A DNA stretch of 14,596 bases from 9FT-COMBO-48-23 sp964400675 (GTDB taxonomy: Bacteria > Chloroflexota > Dehalococcoidia > GIF9 > UBA5629): NCBI GenBank assembly GCA_964400675.1, contig CAYNVO010000017.1, forward strand, positions 1 through 14,596, written 5' to 3'. The position numbers and the translations under genes were made by a program. Shown one piece after another: positions 14,462 through 14,596 of this stretch. A model generated the notes under the pieces. The model saw only the letters and a program-made list of their open reading frames with translations. It was not told where the DNA came from and did no database searches. Within the stretch, counting starts at the first letter, position 1. Each line of letters begins with the position of its first letter.

Positions 14462-14596
14462 GGTGGTTTGGGACTCGCGAAAACGGCCTTGATAACGGCC
14501 TCTAATCTTGCCATATTTCCTTCATTTTTAACATAACAAAATGGCTTTGTGTGTATGGCCCCGTATATGGCCTGCTAACATAACACCAGCTTAAAC
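14462..14596. other. Window end with no gene seen
   Basis: This 135-bp tail shows only short repeated words: TAACATAACA at 14529-14538 and 14576-14585, and TATGGCC twice between them. Similarity to the Ig-like repeat fades after about 14450. The next gene, if any, lies outside the window. Confidence 0.5.

Noticed and set aside
14529..14585. TAACATAACA direct repeats as an attachment site
   Set aside because: Only 10 bp, low complexity, and no integrase or tRNA gene is present.

Overview
The window is bacterial: it has AGGAGG-type ribosome binding sites, sigma-70-like promoters, dense operons and wholly bacterial gene families. Base composition is mid-40s percent GC by eye, with sharp local drops. 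No rRNA, tRNA or other taxonomic marker is present. The secreted protein at the right end carries a 'PNGGE-x-W-x2-GS' Ig-like repeat that I associate with environmental lineages such as Dehalococcoidia, but this is only a weak hint. The mix of defence genes, a lone ParB-like gene, hypothetical genes and a decaying surface gene looks like an accessory island.

Left two thirds (1-9563, all on the minus strand): a complete type I restriction-modification locus with three extra genes. Transcribed right to left, the order is hsdM (9494-7884), a Fic-domain protein (7787-6657), hsdS (6587-5403), a TIR-domain protein (5413-4349), hsdR (4346-1107) and a PD-(D/E)XK nuclease with a DUF5655-like C-terminus (1007-114). 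hsdM has a strong promoter (TTGACA, 17 bp, TACGAT). A 96-bp gap between hsdM and fic carries a perfect 31-bp tandem repeat with seven copies of a TTACTT/AAGTAA hexamer and two TATAAT boxes, so it may be a second, repressible promoter for fic-hsdS-TIR-hsdR. hsdS and the TIR gene overlap by 11 nt and hsdR starts 2 nt after the TIR stop, so these three are probably translationally coupled. HsdM+HsdS should form the methyltransferase and HsdR the ATP-driven nuclease. Fic (probable AMPylase) and TIR (probable NAD-consuming enzyme) look like added regulatory or abortive-infection parts.

Divergent intergenic region (9495-9881): it contains the hsdM promoter, a block of nested inverted repeats that could fold as a three-way-junction RNA with an alternative terminator-like hairpin, and a promoter for the rightward gene.

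Right third (9882-14596, plus strand): a 408-aa conserved-looking protein of unknown function, a 62-aa small ORF, a rho-independent terminator, a 37-codon mini-ORF, a lone ParB-like protein with a C-terminal zinc-ribbon-like module, a long gap with a startless ORF remnant, and a secreted protein with one intact Ig-like repeat followed by a frameshifted, stop-containing second copy. Near-perfect 21-bp inverted repeats (19 of 21 matching, 15 contiguous) flank the segment holding the ParB-like gene. I see no CRISPR array, transposase or integrase.
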